Assembly (NCBI GenBank): GCA_017469795.1
Contig: JAFUFT010000007.1
Span: 1-33,669, forward strand
Reading direction: 5' to 3'
DNA: 33,669 nucleotides
DNA from: Oscillospiraceae bacterium
GTDB taxonomy: Bacteria; Bacillota; Clostridia; Oscillospirales; Oscillospiraceae
Under the pieces are notes generated by a model, which saw only the letters and a program-made list of their open reading frames with translations, did not search any database and was not told the origin of the DNA. The first letter of the stretch is position 1. Every line of letters begins with the position of its first letter. This document shows, piece by piece, positions 14,326 through 22,057 of this stretch. The translations under genes and the position numbers were made by a program.

Positions 14326-15849
14326 TCAGGTCCGGTCCCGTCGGAAGGAAGCGCGGAACAGGATGTGTCCCAGCTCATTCTCCTCCGCGGTCAGCTGCGC
14401 ATGGTTTTTTTCAGCAATGGCCTTAGCAATGGAAAGTCCCAGCCCATAGCCGGTTTTCCCACCTTCCCCGCTCCGGGACGCGTCGCCGCGGTAGAAACGG
14501 TCAAAGAGCATGGAAAGCTCCTCCGGCGGGAGCCGGTGGTCCCAGTCGTTTTCCGTCTCGAAAATGACCCGCCGTCCGCTCGCGTACAGACGGACCTGAA
14601 TATCTCCGGTGGAATACTTAACTGCGTTGTCGCAGAGTATGGTCAGAAGCTGCCCGGCGGTCATCACGTCGCCGAGGGCGGTCAGATGCTCTTCCAGCTC
14701 TGCCGAAAGGGTTTTTCCGGCGAGCTCGGCGGGACCCGAAAAGGCGTCCACGCACTCTGCCGCCGCTCCGGACAGATCGAAGGGCTCCAGCTCCAGCTTT
14801 TCCTGCATCTCCTCCAGCTTGGACAGGGAGATCAGATTGGCCACTAGCTTCCGCAGCCTGGAGAGCTGTTTTTTGGTCCCGTCCACCCATTCGTTCTTTC
14901 CGAGATCCATCTCCAGAATGTCCATGTTGGTGCCGATCACGGCCAGGGGCGTTTTCAGTTCGTGACCGGCATCGGTGATAAAGCGCTTTTGCCGTTCCAC
15001 ACTCTCCCGCAGGGGCGCCATGGCCTTCCTGGACATGAAGTAGACAAACAGGCCCATCACAAGCAGACCGCCCAGACCGACCAGAATGGATACCATCAGG
15101 AGCGATCGGGCCGCCTGGTGCTCGGTGGAGCAGTCCAGAAAATAGACCCATGTGCCGGCGGGATTGATCTTTACCTGATACCGGTAGGAGTCCAGATCCC
15201 CCTCAGTGCCGGAGGCGATCATCCGTTCCGCAAGAGAGATGGCCTCGGGCTCCGTCAGGGCGTTGCTGTCGCTCATGCCCACCACCGGCGGGGCACCCTC
15301 CGAGAAGGACACCACGCAGAGCCGCCCGGCATACTGGTTCATGGCGGAACTGCGGAGATCCAGTTCAGAATCGGTCTCGGCAGGATAATAATAGTAGTAG
15401 TGATTGATGATGGTTTCCTGAGGCTCCGGCGTGGGTGTGGATTCCGTTTGTTCGGTTTCAGTATATTCAGGCAGGAAATCCTCATACCACCAGGGCCGTT
15501 TCTTGCCCCAGCCGTCCATGCCTCGGGGATTTCCGTCCTTGCCGGTAAAATAAGGATCGGAGGCTGCGGTGACTTCGGGGGACGGCTCCGCCGACGCCTC
15601 CGGCGTCTGGGTGGGAGGGGCCTCCTCCACATAGCTTTCCACACGCCATTCCGGCTCCTCCTCCACTGCGGCGGTTTCGGCGGCCTGAACGGATTCCACG
15701 GTCTCCACCATCTCTGCCAAAGCCCGGGTGATCTCCCGGTCCACCTGGGCGGCGTTGAGCAGATTGATCACGGCAACCAGCGCTATGACGCAAAAGCCCA
15801 TGGCGGCCATGGCGATCAGCCAGAAACGAAGCTGTACCCGTTTAACCAT
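14326..15849 (-). CDS. Membrane sensor histidine kinase
   Basis: A 507-residue kinase. The first membrane helix is at residues 9-31, the extracytoplasmic region at 32-245 and the second helix at 249-272. The phosphoacceptor motif DAGHELKTPL has His296; the N-box has Asn408 in DNAVKYS, the F-box LFDRFYR is near 448 and the G2 box GYGLGLSI at 468-475. The usual D-x-G-x-G of the G1 box is replaced by ENDWDH, a degeneration seen in some Gram-positive kinases. The sensor region is unusual: a Pro/Thr/Glu-rich linker (75-145) with a KKRPWWYEDF segment and five tyrosines in a row (151-155), then a compact fold before helix 2. Its start overlaps the response-regulator stop by 8 nt, so the two are cotranscribed. 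The signal is unknown; a wall or polysaccharide ligand is inferred from the neighbouring targets. Confidence 0.92.
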   Translation of the reverse strand: MVKRVQLRFWLIAMAAMGFCVIALVAVINLLNAAQVDREITRALAEMVETVESVQAAETAAVEEEPEWRVESYVEEAPPTQTPEASAEPSPEVTAASDPYFTGKDGNPRGMDGWGKKRPWWYEDFLPEYTETEQTESTPTPEPQETIINHYYYYYPAETDSELDLRSSAMNQYAGRLCVVSFSEGAPPVVGMSDSNALTEPEAISLAERMIASGTEGDLDSYRYQVKINPAGTWVYFLDCSTEHQAARSLLMVSILVGLGGLLVMGLFVYFMSRKAMAPLRESVERQKRFITDAGHELKTPLAVIGTNMDILEMDLGKNEWVDGTKKQLSRLRKLVANLISLSKLEEMQEKLELEPFDLSGAAAECVDAFSGPAELAGKTLSAELEEHLTALGDVMTAGQLLTILCDNAVKYSTGDIQVRLYASGRRVIFETENDWDHRLPPEELSMLFDRFYRGDASRSGEGGKTGYGLGLSIAKAIAEKNHAQLTAEENELGHILFRASFRRDRT

Positions 15850-16519
15850 TTCGGCCTCCCAGCGTATAGCCGGCGCCCCGGACCACCTTGATCTCCACGG
15901 CAGAGCCCAGCTTTTGGAGCTGCTTCCTCAGCTGGGAGATGTTGACCCAGACCACGTTGACCTCGACCTCCGTATCCCAGCCCCAGATGTGCTCCATGAA
16001 CTGCTCCACGGAGATCACGCTGCCGGGATTGCGCATGAGCATTTCCATCATCTGAAAACCCTTGCTGCCCAAATTTACGGATTGATTGCCGCAGGAGAGC
16101 CGGTAGCTGTTCCGGTCCAGCGTGATGTCCTCAAAGACCATCTGATCCGGCGTGAAGCTCTCCGTTCGGCGCAGCAGCGCCCGGACCCTGGCCAGCAGTT
16201 CACCGCCCGCAAAGGGCTTGGGCAGATAATCGTCCGCGCCGGCGTCCAGACCGTTGATGCGGTCATCCACTTCGTCCATGGCGGTCAGCATCATGATCGG
16301 GATACGCACACCGCTGCGGCGGGCCTCCCGGACCACCTCCAGGCCAGACCTCCCGGGCATCATCACATCCAGGACCGCAGCATCGTAGTCGCCGCTCACC
16401 AGATAGTCCAGGGCGTCGGTGCCGTTGTAGACCGGATCCACGGTATAATTGCTCCGCTCCAGCAGGGTCACCACTGCTCTGGAAACGTCGCGGTCGTCCT
16501 CTGCAAACAACAGCTTCAT
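15842..16519 (-). CDS. OmpR/PhoB-family response regulator
   Basis: A 225-residue regulator. The receiver domain (1-115) has acidic residues E7, D8 and D9, phosphoacceptor Asp51 (VLDVMMPG), switch Thr79 (MLTA) and Lys101 (LPKPF). A winged-helix DNA-binding domain (about 130-225) contains SVEQFMEHIWGWD and VNVVWVNISQLRKQL. AGGTGAGG just before the ATG supports the start. It is the first gene of the regulator-kinase pair. Its own promoter has the same direct repeat as the esterase and beta-helix promoters, indicating positive autoregulation. Confidence 0.94.
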   Translation of the reverse strand: MKLLFAEDDRDVSRAVVTLLERSNYTVDPVYNGTDALDYLVSGDYDAAVLDVMMPGRSGLEVVREARRSGVRIPIMMLTAMDEVDDRINGLDAGADDYLPKPFAGGELLARVRALLRRTESFTPDQMVFEDITLDRNSYRLSCGNQSVNLGSKGFQMMEMLMRNPGSVISVEQFMEHIWGWDTEVEVNVVWVNISQLRKQLQKLGSAVEIKVVRGAGYTLGGRNG

Positions 16520-16602
16520 GGCCTCACCTCCGTTTTAAATCAGTATAACACAGATCCTGTTGTTTTGGGAGAAAAACACGATCTGTTTCAAATTGTGATT
16601 CC

Positions 16603-16633
16603 AATATACGCCGAAAACCTAAAGAGAACTTAA
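16603..16633 (-). promoter_or_regulatory. Response-regulator box and -10 upstream of the response-regulator gene
   Basis: On the minus strand TTAAGTTC (16633-16626) and TTAGGTTTT form an 11-bp-period direct repeat; TATATT (16608-16603) starts 25 nt after the first base of the box, as at the other two promoters. A second, extended -10 element (TGTTATACT) lies nearer the gene at about 16541-16549 and could give basal expression. Confidence 0.65.
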
Positions 16634-16676
16634 AAGAAAAAACCGGAGGCATGTTCACAAATAATTCATGTTGGTT

Positions 16677-16707
16677 TTAGGTTCGCCTTAGGTTCGGCTG
16701 ATATACT
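16677..16707 (+). promoter_or_regulatory. Response-regulator box and -10 of the beta-helix lipoprotein gene
   Basis: TTAGGTTCG at 16677-16685 is repeated perfectly at 16688-16696 (11-bp period), and TATACT (16702-16707) starts 25 nt after the first base. There is no conventional -35; the repeat takes its place. Confidence 0.7.
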
Positions 16708-16752
16708 CGACCCGAAAAGAACCACAGGCACAGCCTGAATGGAGGTACAACG

Positions 16753-18126
16753 ATGAAACATTCCATCCTTTTTAAAGTAATGACCCTGACGCTGATCCTC
16801 AGCCTGTCCGTGATGCTGTTTGCCGGATGCGGCACCGCTCCGGAGGCAGCGGAGGAAACCCAGGCTGCATCCTTCGGGGTGAGCGACATTGCCTCGGAGA
16901 CCGCGCAGGCCGCTTCTGTGCTCCCGGCGGAGGAAGCTGACGTTCCGGAAGTGACTGCCGCAGATACTGCTGAGGCAGCCGAGCCCGCGGCGGAGCCGGA
17001 ACCCGAGCAGAGCGCCGCGGAAGAAGCCTCCGCGGTGGAGACGGAGGAAGCGGAGGAGATCTCCGGCCCTGTGACGGAACTAAACTGCGCGGAGAACGGC
17101 GTCCTGAACGGAAGCGAGCTGTTCACAGACCGCGACCTGGAACAGACGGCCGACCTCAGCGACGCGGTCCACTACGCGCTCTCTGACGGAGAGGATATCG
17201 AGATCACTGCGGAAGGCGTGTACGTGCTCTCCGGCTCTGCCTCCAATGTTACGGTCTATGTGGACGCGGACGATCAGGCCAAAGTGCAGATCGTGCTGGA
17301 CGGCGCATCTATTGAAAATGAAGACTTCCCCTGCATCTATGTCAAAGAGGCCGATAAGGTCTTTGTGACCACGACCGATACGGATAACACGCTTTCTGTC
17401 ACCGGCACCTTCACAGCGGACGGCGACACCAACACCGACGGTGTGATCTTCTCCCGGTCCGACCTGGTCATGAACGGAACCGGCACCCTGAATATCTCCT
17501 CCACGGACAACGGCGTTGTCTGCAAAGACGACCTCAAGATCACCGGAGGTGCTTACAACATCACGGCTTCTTCCAAAACCCTGGAGGCCAACGACTCCAT
17601 CCGGATTGCCGGCGGCGTGTTCAGTCTGACCGCTGGAACGGATACCCTGCACGCGGAGAACGATGACGACGACAGCTTGGGATATATCTACATCTGCGGC
17701 GGAGACTTCACCCTTGACGCAGGTGACGACGCCATCCACGCGGTCTCTGTAACGGAGATCGACGGCGGAACCTTCACCATTACGGCTGCGGAAGGAATCG
17801 AGGGCACCTATATCCAGATTAACGGCGGCGTCATCGATATCCAGGCTTCCGACGACGGAATGAATGCGGCCCAGAAGTCCTCGGCATACTGGCCCACGCT
17901 GGAGATCAACGACGGTGAGATCACGGTGGTCATGGGTTCCGGCGACACGGACGGCATTGACTCCAACGGCGACCTGTACATCAATGGCGGCTATATCGAT
18001 GTGACAGGCGGTTCCACCTTTGACTACGATGGCACCGGAGAATTCAACGGCGGTACGCTGATCGTCAACGGTCAGGAAGTGGATTCCCTCCCAAACCAGA
18101 TGATGGGCGGACGGGGCCGCTGGTGA
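16753..18126 (+). CDS. Cthe_2159-type carbohydrate-binding beta-helix lipoprotein
   Basis: A 457-residue surface lipoprotein: signal ending LFAGC (Cys26), an acidic Ala/Glu/Pro-rich linker to about residue 110, then a right-handed beta-helix built of repeated short strands such as LVMNGTGTLNISSTDNGVVCKDDLKITGG. The pattern matches the Cthe_2159 family (carbohydrate-binding domain PF14262), whose founder binds cellulose and acidic sugars with calcium in a pectate-lyase-like fold. Many Asp/Asn residues at turn positions fit calcium sites. The C terminus ends in MMGGRGRW without a wall anchor. It is divergent from the two-component genes, with a shared regulator box, and has its own terminator. 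It is probably a polysaccharide (possibly uronic-acid) binding or adhesion protein; catalytic activity is not suggested. Confidence 0.88.
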   Translation: MKHSILFKVMTLTLILSLSVMLFAGCGTAPEAAEETQAASFGVSDIASETAQAASVLPAEEADVPEVTAADTAEAAEPAAEPEPEQSAAEEASAVETEEAEEISGPVTELNCAENGVLNGSELFTDRDLEQTADLSDAVHYALSDGEDIEITAEGVYVLSGSASNVTVYVDADDQAKVQIVLDGASIENEDFPCIYVKEADKVFVTTTDTDNTLSVTGTFTADGDTNTDGVIFSRSDLVMNGTGTLNISSTDNGVVCKDDLKITGGAYNITASSKTLEANDSIRIAGGVFSLTAGTDTLHAENDDDDSLGYIYICGGDFTLDAGDDAIHAVSVTEIDGGTFTITAAEGIEGTYIQINGGVIDIQASDDGMNAAQKSSAYWPTLEINDGEITVVMGSGDTDGIDSNGDLYINGGYIDVTGGSTFDYDGTGEFNGGTLIVNGQEVDSLPNQMMGGRGRW

Positions 18127-18144
18127 GAAACAGCATACAGACCC

Positions 18145-18174
18145 GGGACCGGCACGACAGTGCCGGTCCCTTTT
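18145..18174 (+). terminator. Terminator after the beta-helix lipoprotein gene
   Basis: GGGACCGGCAC (18145-18155) pairs with GTGCCGGTCCC (18160-18170) and is followed by TTTT. Confidence 0.82.
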
Positions 18175-18201
18175 GCGTTGTGAAATGATGCTGTTCCACG
18201 C

Positions 18202-19167
18202 TCATGCGCCGAGCACACTGTTGTAATAAAGGGCCGCGGCCTCCGTCAGGAGCGTCACGCCCTTCGGCGACTTTCGGTATCGGGGACAGCCGATGGAAAG
18301 CTGCCAGATTTCCCCGTTCATCTGGAGGGGGCAGAGCACGATGGAATCATTGTGGACCAGCGTATCCGGCAGGATCAGATTTGCCCTGGCTACAGGCTCA
18401 GGGAGAAACACCGCCGCATGGCCCAGCAGCACCAGACGCACGGTCAGTTCCATGTCCCCGGTCTGTACGTTGCTTATGGGCGTCACACCGGACTGCCGGA
18501 AGAGCCGATCCTCAATCTCCCGGACGATGGAACCGCTGCGTTTGAGCACAAAGGGGCAGTCCCGAAACCGGGAGAGCGGCAGCGGCCTGCCGGCAGCGGC
18601 GGCAGATTCCACTTCTGCGGCCCCTTCCGGAGCGAACGTGGCGGCGAGAAGCGCCCGGTGGACCGCCACGACAAAGCGTCCGCTCTGCAGGACCGGCGTG
18701 TAGGTGAGCTTGCTGTTTTCTCCCTGAAATTCACCGATCACGGCGTCGATATGGCTGGGAATCTCCAGAAGGGCGCCGGTTCGAGTGGGAAGCTCCGTGA
18801 CGGTGACGGACTGCTCGGGGTGCTTGTGGCGGAAGAATTCCAGAAAGGACACCAACAGCGGCGGCGACATTCCCGTGGGAACGCCCAGCGAGATGTGGCG
18901 GTCATTACGGACGGAAATGGAAGCCAGCTCCACCTCCAACTGCTTTTTTGCGTCCAGGCAGGTTTCCGCGCAGATCAGGAACTGGCACCCTGCTTCCGTG
19001 AGCGTCAGAGGCTTGGTGCGCTGAAACAGGGGCGTTCCGATCTCCAGTTCCAGCTTTTTCAGATGTTCGCTCAAAGCCTGGGGGGAGATGTACAGCGCCT
19101 CCGCGGCGCCGCGGATCGTGCCGACCCGGGCAATGGTGAGCATATATTCAAAATTCAGAAAATTCAA
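18202..19167 (-). CDS. LysR-family transcriptional regulator
   Basis: A 321-residue regulator with an N-terminal winged helix (FEYMLTIARVGTIRGAAEALYISPQALSEHLKKLE, residues 6-40) and a substrate-binding domain (about 92-310) with LGVPTGMSPPLL and VRLVLLGHAAVFLPEPVA. It is divergent from the Dabb/membrane protein/SDR operon across a 158-bp region filled with ACTTG/CAAGT inverted repeats, so it most likely controls that operon and itself. An AAAGGAGG site (GGAGG of the revcomp just upstream of the start) supports the start at 19167. Inducer unknown. Confidence 0.9.
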   Translation of the reverse strand: MNFLNFEYMLTIARVGTIRGAAEALYISPQALSEHLKKLELEIGTPLFQRTKPLTLTEAGCQFLICAETCLDAKKQLEVELASISVRNDRHISLGVPTGMSPPLLVSFLEFFRHKHPEQSVTVTELPTRTGALLEIPSHIDAVIGEFQGENSKLTYTPVLQSGRFVVAVHRALLAATFAPEGAAEVESAAAAGRPLPLSRFRDCPFVLKRSGSIVREIEDRLFRQSGVTPISNVQTGDMELTVRLVLLGHAAVFLPEPVARANLILPDTLVHNDSIVLCPLQMNGEIWQLSIGCPRYRKSPKGVTLLTEAAALYYNSVLGA

Positions 19168-19210
19168 AAAGCGGCCTCCTTTCTATGGGCCTTCAGGAAA
19201 AACATAATGT

Positions 19211-19254
19211 AAACACTTGTGTTTGTCAAGTAAATACTTGTGATTTACGCAAGT
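19211..19254. promoter_or_regulatory. Cluster of ACTTG/CAAGT inverted repeats (LysR operator candidate)
   Basis: ACTTG-N7-CAAGT (19215-19231) and ACTTG-N9-CAAGT (19236-19254) lie side by side, and AAACACTTGTGTTT (19211-19224) and CAAGTAAATACTTG (19227-19240) add overlapping dyads. The T-N11-A-like spacing fits LysR recognition. Confidence 0.5.
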
Positions 19255-19264
19255 GGTTTCGTGC

Positions 19265-19293
19265 TTTCCTGAGACGGAGCGGACCGATATAAT
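19265..19293 (+). promoter_or_regulatory. Promoter of the Dabb-membrane protein-SDR operon
   Basis: TATAAT (19288-19293) with a poor -35 (TTTCCT, 19265-19270) 17 nt upstream, just beyond the ACTTG/CAAGT cluster; typical of LysR-activated promoters. Confidence 0.5.
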
Positions 19294-19325
19294 GGAATCA
19301 GAACAAAAGAAAGGAAGGATTTCTC

Positions 19326-19643
19326 ATGATTCGTCATATTTCCGTGTTCAGATTCCGGGATATACCCGAGAAACAAAAGAACATCGAGACCGTCAAAGCA
19401 TATCTGGAGACGGTGCCGGAGCAGTATCCCGCCATTCGCAGACAGTTTGTGGGAGTACCCGCCGCGCCCGCGCCGGTTTTGCCGGAGGACGCTCCGGTGA
19501 TGTTCGGCGACCTGATCCAGGTGGCGGACTTTGAGACCATTGAGGATGCCGCCGGATACCCGGCCTCTGAAGCGCATACAAAGCTGGCGGAGTTCTCCAC
19601 GCCCATGCTGCGGAAAGTCACCGCCATGGACTATCAGGTATAA
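19326..19643 (+). CDS. Dabb-domain (stress-responsive A/B-barrel) protein
   Basis: A 105-residue protein of the dimeric alpha-beta barrel (Dabb) type: MIRHISVFRF at the first strand, then KQKNIETVKAYLETVPEQYPAIRRQFVG, then FGDLIQVADFETIEDAAGYPASEAHTKLAEF and a final strand. Members bind or convert small hydrophobic or aromatic compounds; some are cyclases or catabolic accessory enzymes. AAAGGAAGG precedes the start. It is the first gene of a three-gene operon with a small membrane protein and an SDR dehydrogenase, all apparently under the divergent LysR regulator. The actual substrate is unknown. Confidence 0.85.
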   Translation: MIRHISVFRFRDIPEKQKNIETVKAYLETVPEQYPAIRRQFVGVPAAPAPVLPEDAPVMFGDLIQVADFETIEDAAGYPASEAHTKLAEFSTPMLRKVTAMDYQV

Positions 19644-19653
19644 GGAGGCAGAG

Positions 19654-20097
19654 ATGTTTAACAAGAGTCCCGACAATCTCTGGAATGCCGTGTTCAATGT
19701 GTTTCAGGGCGGCACCATGACCATTGCCGTTTCCCTTTACATCGGCCAGGCAGCGCCGGGAATTCTCCTGAAGACATTTGTATGCGCGTACTGTGCCGGC
19801 GTAATGCTGACGCTGTTCCTGCGGGTGCCCGCTTTTGGAGACAGGGTGGCGAAGCTGCTTCACTGCGACAAAAACCCTGTGGCGGCTTATCTGGTTTCCG
19901 GCGCGGCCGGCGGTGCGCTGATGGGTATTTTTATGAACTTCTTTATGACCTTTATGGCCATCGGACCGGTTCCGGAGTTTCCCATGGCGTTCCTGCGGGT
20001 GCTCCCGTTTTCCATGCTGGTTTCCGCTATCTCCTCCTGCTGCTGGGGCAAGCTGGCCGGCGTGATTGTGGGTAAGGTCTACAGCGGTTCCAAATAA
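19654..20097 (+). CDS. Four-helix membrane protein (DUF2798-like)
   Basis: A 147-residue integral membrane protein with four hydrophobic segments (about 10-30, 35-57, 75-100 and 112-140). It resembles small DUF2798-type membrane proteins, though I am not certain of the family. AAGGAGG lies 5 nt before ATG 19654, and the gene starts 10 nt after the Dabb stop, so both are on one mRNA. The longer frame from 19531 is an overlap artefact of the Dabb gene. It may be a small transporter or channel for the compound handled by its neighbours. Confidence 0.7.
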   Translation: MFNKSPDNLWNAVFNVFQGGTMTIAVSLYIGQAAPGILLKTFVCAYCAGVMLTLFLRVPAFGDRVAKLLHCDKNPVAAYLVSGAAGGALMGIFMNFFMTFMAIGPVPEFPMAFLRVLPFSMLVSAISSCCWGKLAGVIVGKVYSGSK

Positions 20098-20112
20098 GAT
20101 ATAGAAGAGAGA

Positions 20113-20880
20113 ATGAAAATGAATCGTTTAACTGGTAAGGTTGCCGTTATCACCGGAGCGAACTCCGGGATCGGCAAGCGTACTGCGGAGCTGTTTGCCG
20201 AGGAGGGCGCCGATCTGGTGCTGGTTGCCCGGCGTATGGACAAGCTCAAAGAGGTGGAAGCGTACTGCAAAGGACTGGGCCGCAGTGTGATTTCCGTCTC
20301 CGCCGACGTCAGCGTTCCGGCGGACTGCCGCCGCGTCTGCGAGGATGCGGAAAAGACCTTTGGCCGGATTGACGTGCTTGTGAACAATGCCGGCATTGCC
20401 GACAAGCATCGCCCTGTGACCCGGTGCGATGCGGACTGGTGGGACCACATCATCAAGGTTGACCAGTACAGCGTGTTCTACATGATGCAGGAGGCGCTCA
20501 AATCCATGACGAAGGCCGGGCAGGGCAGTATCGTCAATATTTCCTCCATCGGAGGGACCTCCTATAATGCCGGAATTGCCTATACTGCCGCCAAGACCGC
20601 GGTGGTCGGTATGAGCAAGAACGTGGCCATACAGTTTGCGGGCCGGGGCATCCGCATCAATGTGGTCGCCCCCGGCCCCACCCCCACGTCGCTCAACACT
20701 CCGGACCAACTGGCCACCTTTGACCAGGAATTCGCGGGACAGTGCGCCCGACACTTCGACGACACAGTGCCAGAGGTGACCGCGGAGGACCAGGCCAGAG
20801 CGATCCTGTTCTTCGCCAGTGACGACTCCAAAGGCTGCAACGGCCAGGTGATCGTGGTGGACAACGGAAGAACGATCTGA
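20113..20880 (+). CDS. SDR-family dehydrogenase/reductase
   Basis: A 255-residue classical short-chain dehydrogenase. NAD(P)-binding TGANSGIG is at residues 14-21, NNAG at 91-94 and the catalytic Ser144, Tyr157 and Lys161 (YTAAK). Basic residues after beta-2 (VARRMDK) suggest NADPH. The fourth catalytic residue, usually Asn in a VNxxGVF phrase, reads Asp117 (KVDQYSVFYMM), which is unusual. It begins at MKMN (20113) or at the second Met (20119); AGAAGAGAG lies upstream. It is the third gene of the LysR-controlled operon, 15 nt after the membrane protein. Substrate unknown, probably a small alcohol or ketone. Confidence 0.9.
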   Translation: MKMNRLTGKVAVITGANSGIGKRTAELFAEEGADLVLVARRMDKLKEVEAYCKGLGRSVISVSADVSVPADCRRVCEDAEKTFGRIDVLVNNAGIADKHRPVTRCDADWWDHIIKVDQYSVFYMMQEALKSMTKAGQGSIVNISSIGGTSYNAGIAYTAAKTAVVGMSKNVAIQFAGRGIRINVVAPGPTPTSLNTPDQLATFDQEFAGQCARHFDDTVPEVTAEDQARAILFFASDDSKGCNGQVIVVDNGRTI

Positions 20881-20915
20881 AAAAAGAGGTGAAGCCATCG
20901 GCTTCACCTCTTTTT
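20881..20915. terminator. Bidirectional terminator between the SDR and LysR genes
   Basis: AAAAAGAGGTGAAGCC pairs with GGCTTCACCTCTTTTT over an ATC loop. Confidence 0.92.
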
Positions 20916-21864
20916 AATCTGTCAGGAACGGGAGTACGGCGTCCAGCGCAGGATAGGCGTGGGCTTCCCGGATCGCAGCGCTGTATCCGAACAGGAAACG
21001 GAGGAATGTTTCGCAGTCCGGGGAGGGGGTCATGTCCTCTGTGCGCGTATAATACACTCTCCGCCGCAGGCTGCCGTGTTCCACCGGCAGCCACCGGATG
21101 CCCGGGATACAGATCTGAGGCGTGCGGACCCACAGATTCACCACTGTTTCCGGCACAAAGCTGATGCCGAAGTTGTTGTAGACCTTCACTACGATGGAGT
21201 CGGAATCGCCCACCTGATGGATCTTTCCCATGGGAATATTGCGCATTTGGAAGTATTCCCGCATGAGCTGCCCGATCCCGTATTCATCGGAGGTGGTCAC
21301 CAGAGGCGAGCCGCGGAGATCCTCCATCCGCAGCTCCGGCCGTTCGATCAGATGGGAGGTTGGCCCGGCAAGGACCAGCATGGGCTCGTCCAAAAGCAGG
21401 GTGGATACGATCCCGTCGCCGGTGTGGTCCCGAAGGGTCAGGGCAAAGCAGTAGGTCCCGTTCCGAAGGTTTTCCAATAGCTTTGCCTTCTCGGCGTTTT
21501 CCGCCTGAACGTCCATATTTCCATCCGTCTGGCGGAACAGGGTGATCAGCTCATTGCTGAAATCAATGACCTCCGACCCGAAGAAAACCGGGGGATTCCG
21601 TTCCTGAGACATGCGCCGCAGCTGGGCTTCGAGATTGGAAGTGAGCCGCAGGATCTCCACGGCCTGGGCGCAGAACAGCTCCCCGGCCTCCGTCAGCCGG
21701 AGCGTCTTGCCGGTCCGGCTGAACAGCTGGACACCCAATTCTGTTTCCAGCCGTTTGCAGGACAGACTCAGGGCGGATTGGGAAACATGCAGGACCTGAG
21801 CCGCCTTTGTCATGCTGCGCATATCGGCAATGGCGGTCACATACCGCATCTGCAGAAGATCCAC
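20914..21864 (-). CDS. LysR-family transcriptional regulator
   Basis: A 316-residue regulator. The winged helix at residues 1-60 includes YVTAIADMRSMTKAAQVLHVSQSALSLSCKRLE; the effector domain follows (RNPPVFFGSEVIDFSNEL to the C terminus). It starts with GTG at 21864 behind AAGGGGGCGG; Met6 is a possible alternative. It is divergent from the branched-chain-amino-acid-type transporter operon, with promoters of both overlapping, so it most likely controls that operon. Its leader holds CTATTA-N7-TAATAG, a T-N11-A-type dyad. Confidence 0.9.
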   Translation of the reverse strand: MDLLQMRYVTAIADMRSMTKAAQVLHVSQSALSLSCKRLETELGVQLFSRTGKTLRLTEAGELFCAQAVEILRLTSNLEAQLRRMSQERNPPVFFGSEVIDFSNELITLFRQTDGNMDVQAENAEKAKLLENLRNGTYCFALTLRDHTGDGIVSTLLLDEPMLVLAGPTSHLIERPELRMEDLRGSPLVTTSDEYGIGQLMREYFQMRNIPMGKIHQVGDSDSIVVKVYNNFGISFVPETVVNLWVRTPQICIPGIRWLPVEHGSLRRRVYYTRTEDMTPSPDCETFLRFLFGYSAAIREAHAYPALDAVLPFLTD

Positions 21865-21881
21865 AAAACCGCCCCCTTGAT

Positions 21882-21900
21882 CTATTAGTTTTTGTAATAG
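21882..21900. promoter_or_regulatory. CTATTA-N7-TAATAG dyad (LysR operator candidate)
   Basis: A perfect 6-bp inverted repeat around GTTTTTG with the T-N11-A geometry of LysR sites, just after the regulator's own promoter and before its GTG. Confidence 0.45.
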
Positions 21901-21911
21901 GTAACATCAAC

Positions 21912-21940
21912 ATTATATATTTGACAAAGCGTGATTTCAA
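21912..21940 (-). promoter_or_regulatory. Promoter of the LysR gene at 20914-21864
   Basis: On the minus strand TTGAAA (21940-21935), a 17-nt spacer and TATAAT (21917-21912). It is interleaved with the opposite promoter at 21921-21950. Confidence 0.7.
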
Positions 21941-21950
21941 GTGTTAATAT
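21921..21950 (+). promoter_or_regulatory. Promoter of the livKHMGF-type operon
   Basis: Consensus TTGACA (21921-21926), an 18-nt spacer and TAATAT (21945-21950), giving an RNA leader of about 100 nt. It overlaps the LysR promoter, so the two RNA polymerases compete. Confidence 0.65.
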
Positions 21951-22057
21951 GAGGCTGACTTGTGAAACTGCGATTATTTTCTCCCGTATTTTGCCTTTTT
22001 TTGTGCGGATTGACAATATTTCGCGTTTCATAAAATTTATAGAAGGGATGAATCACT

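Noticed and set aside
22010..22036. TTGACA ... TAAAAT as a second livK promoter
   Set aside because: The spacer is only 15 nt; the upstream pair at 21921-21950 is better.
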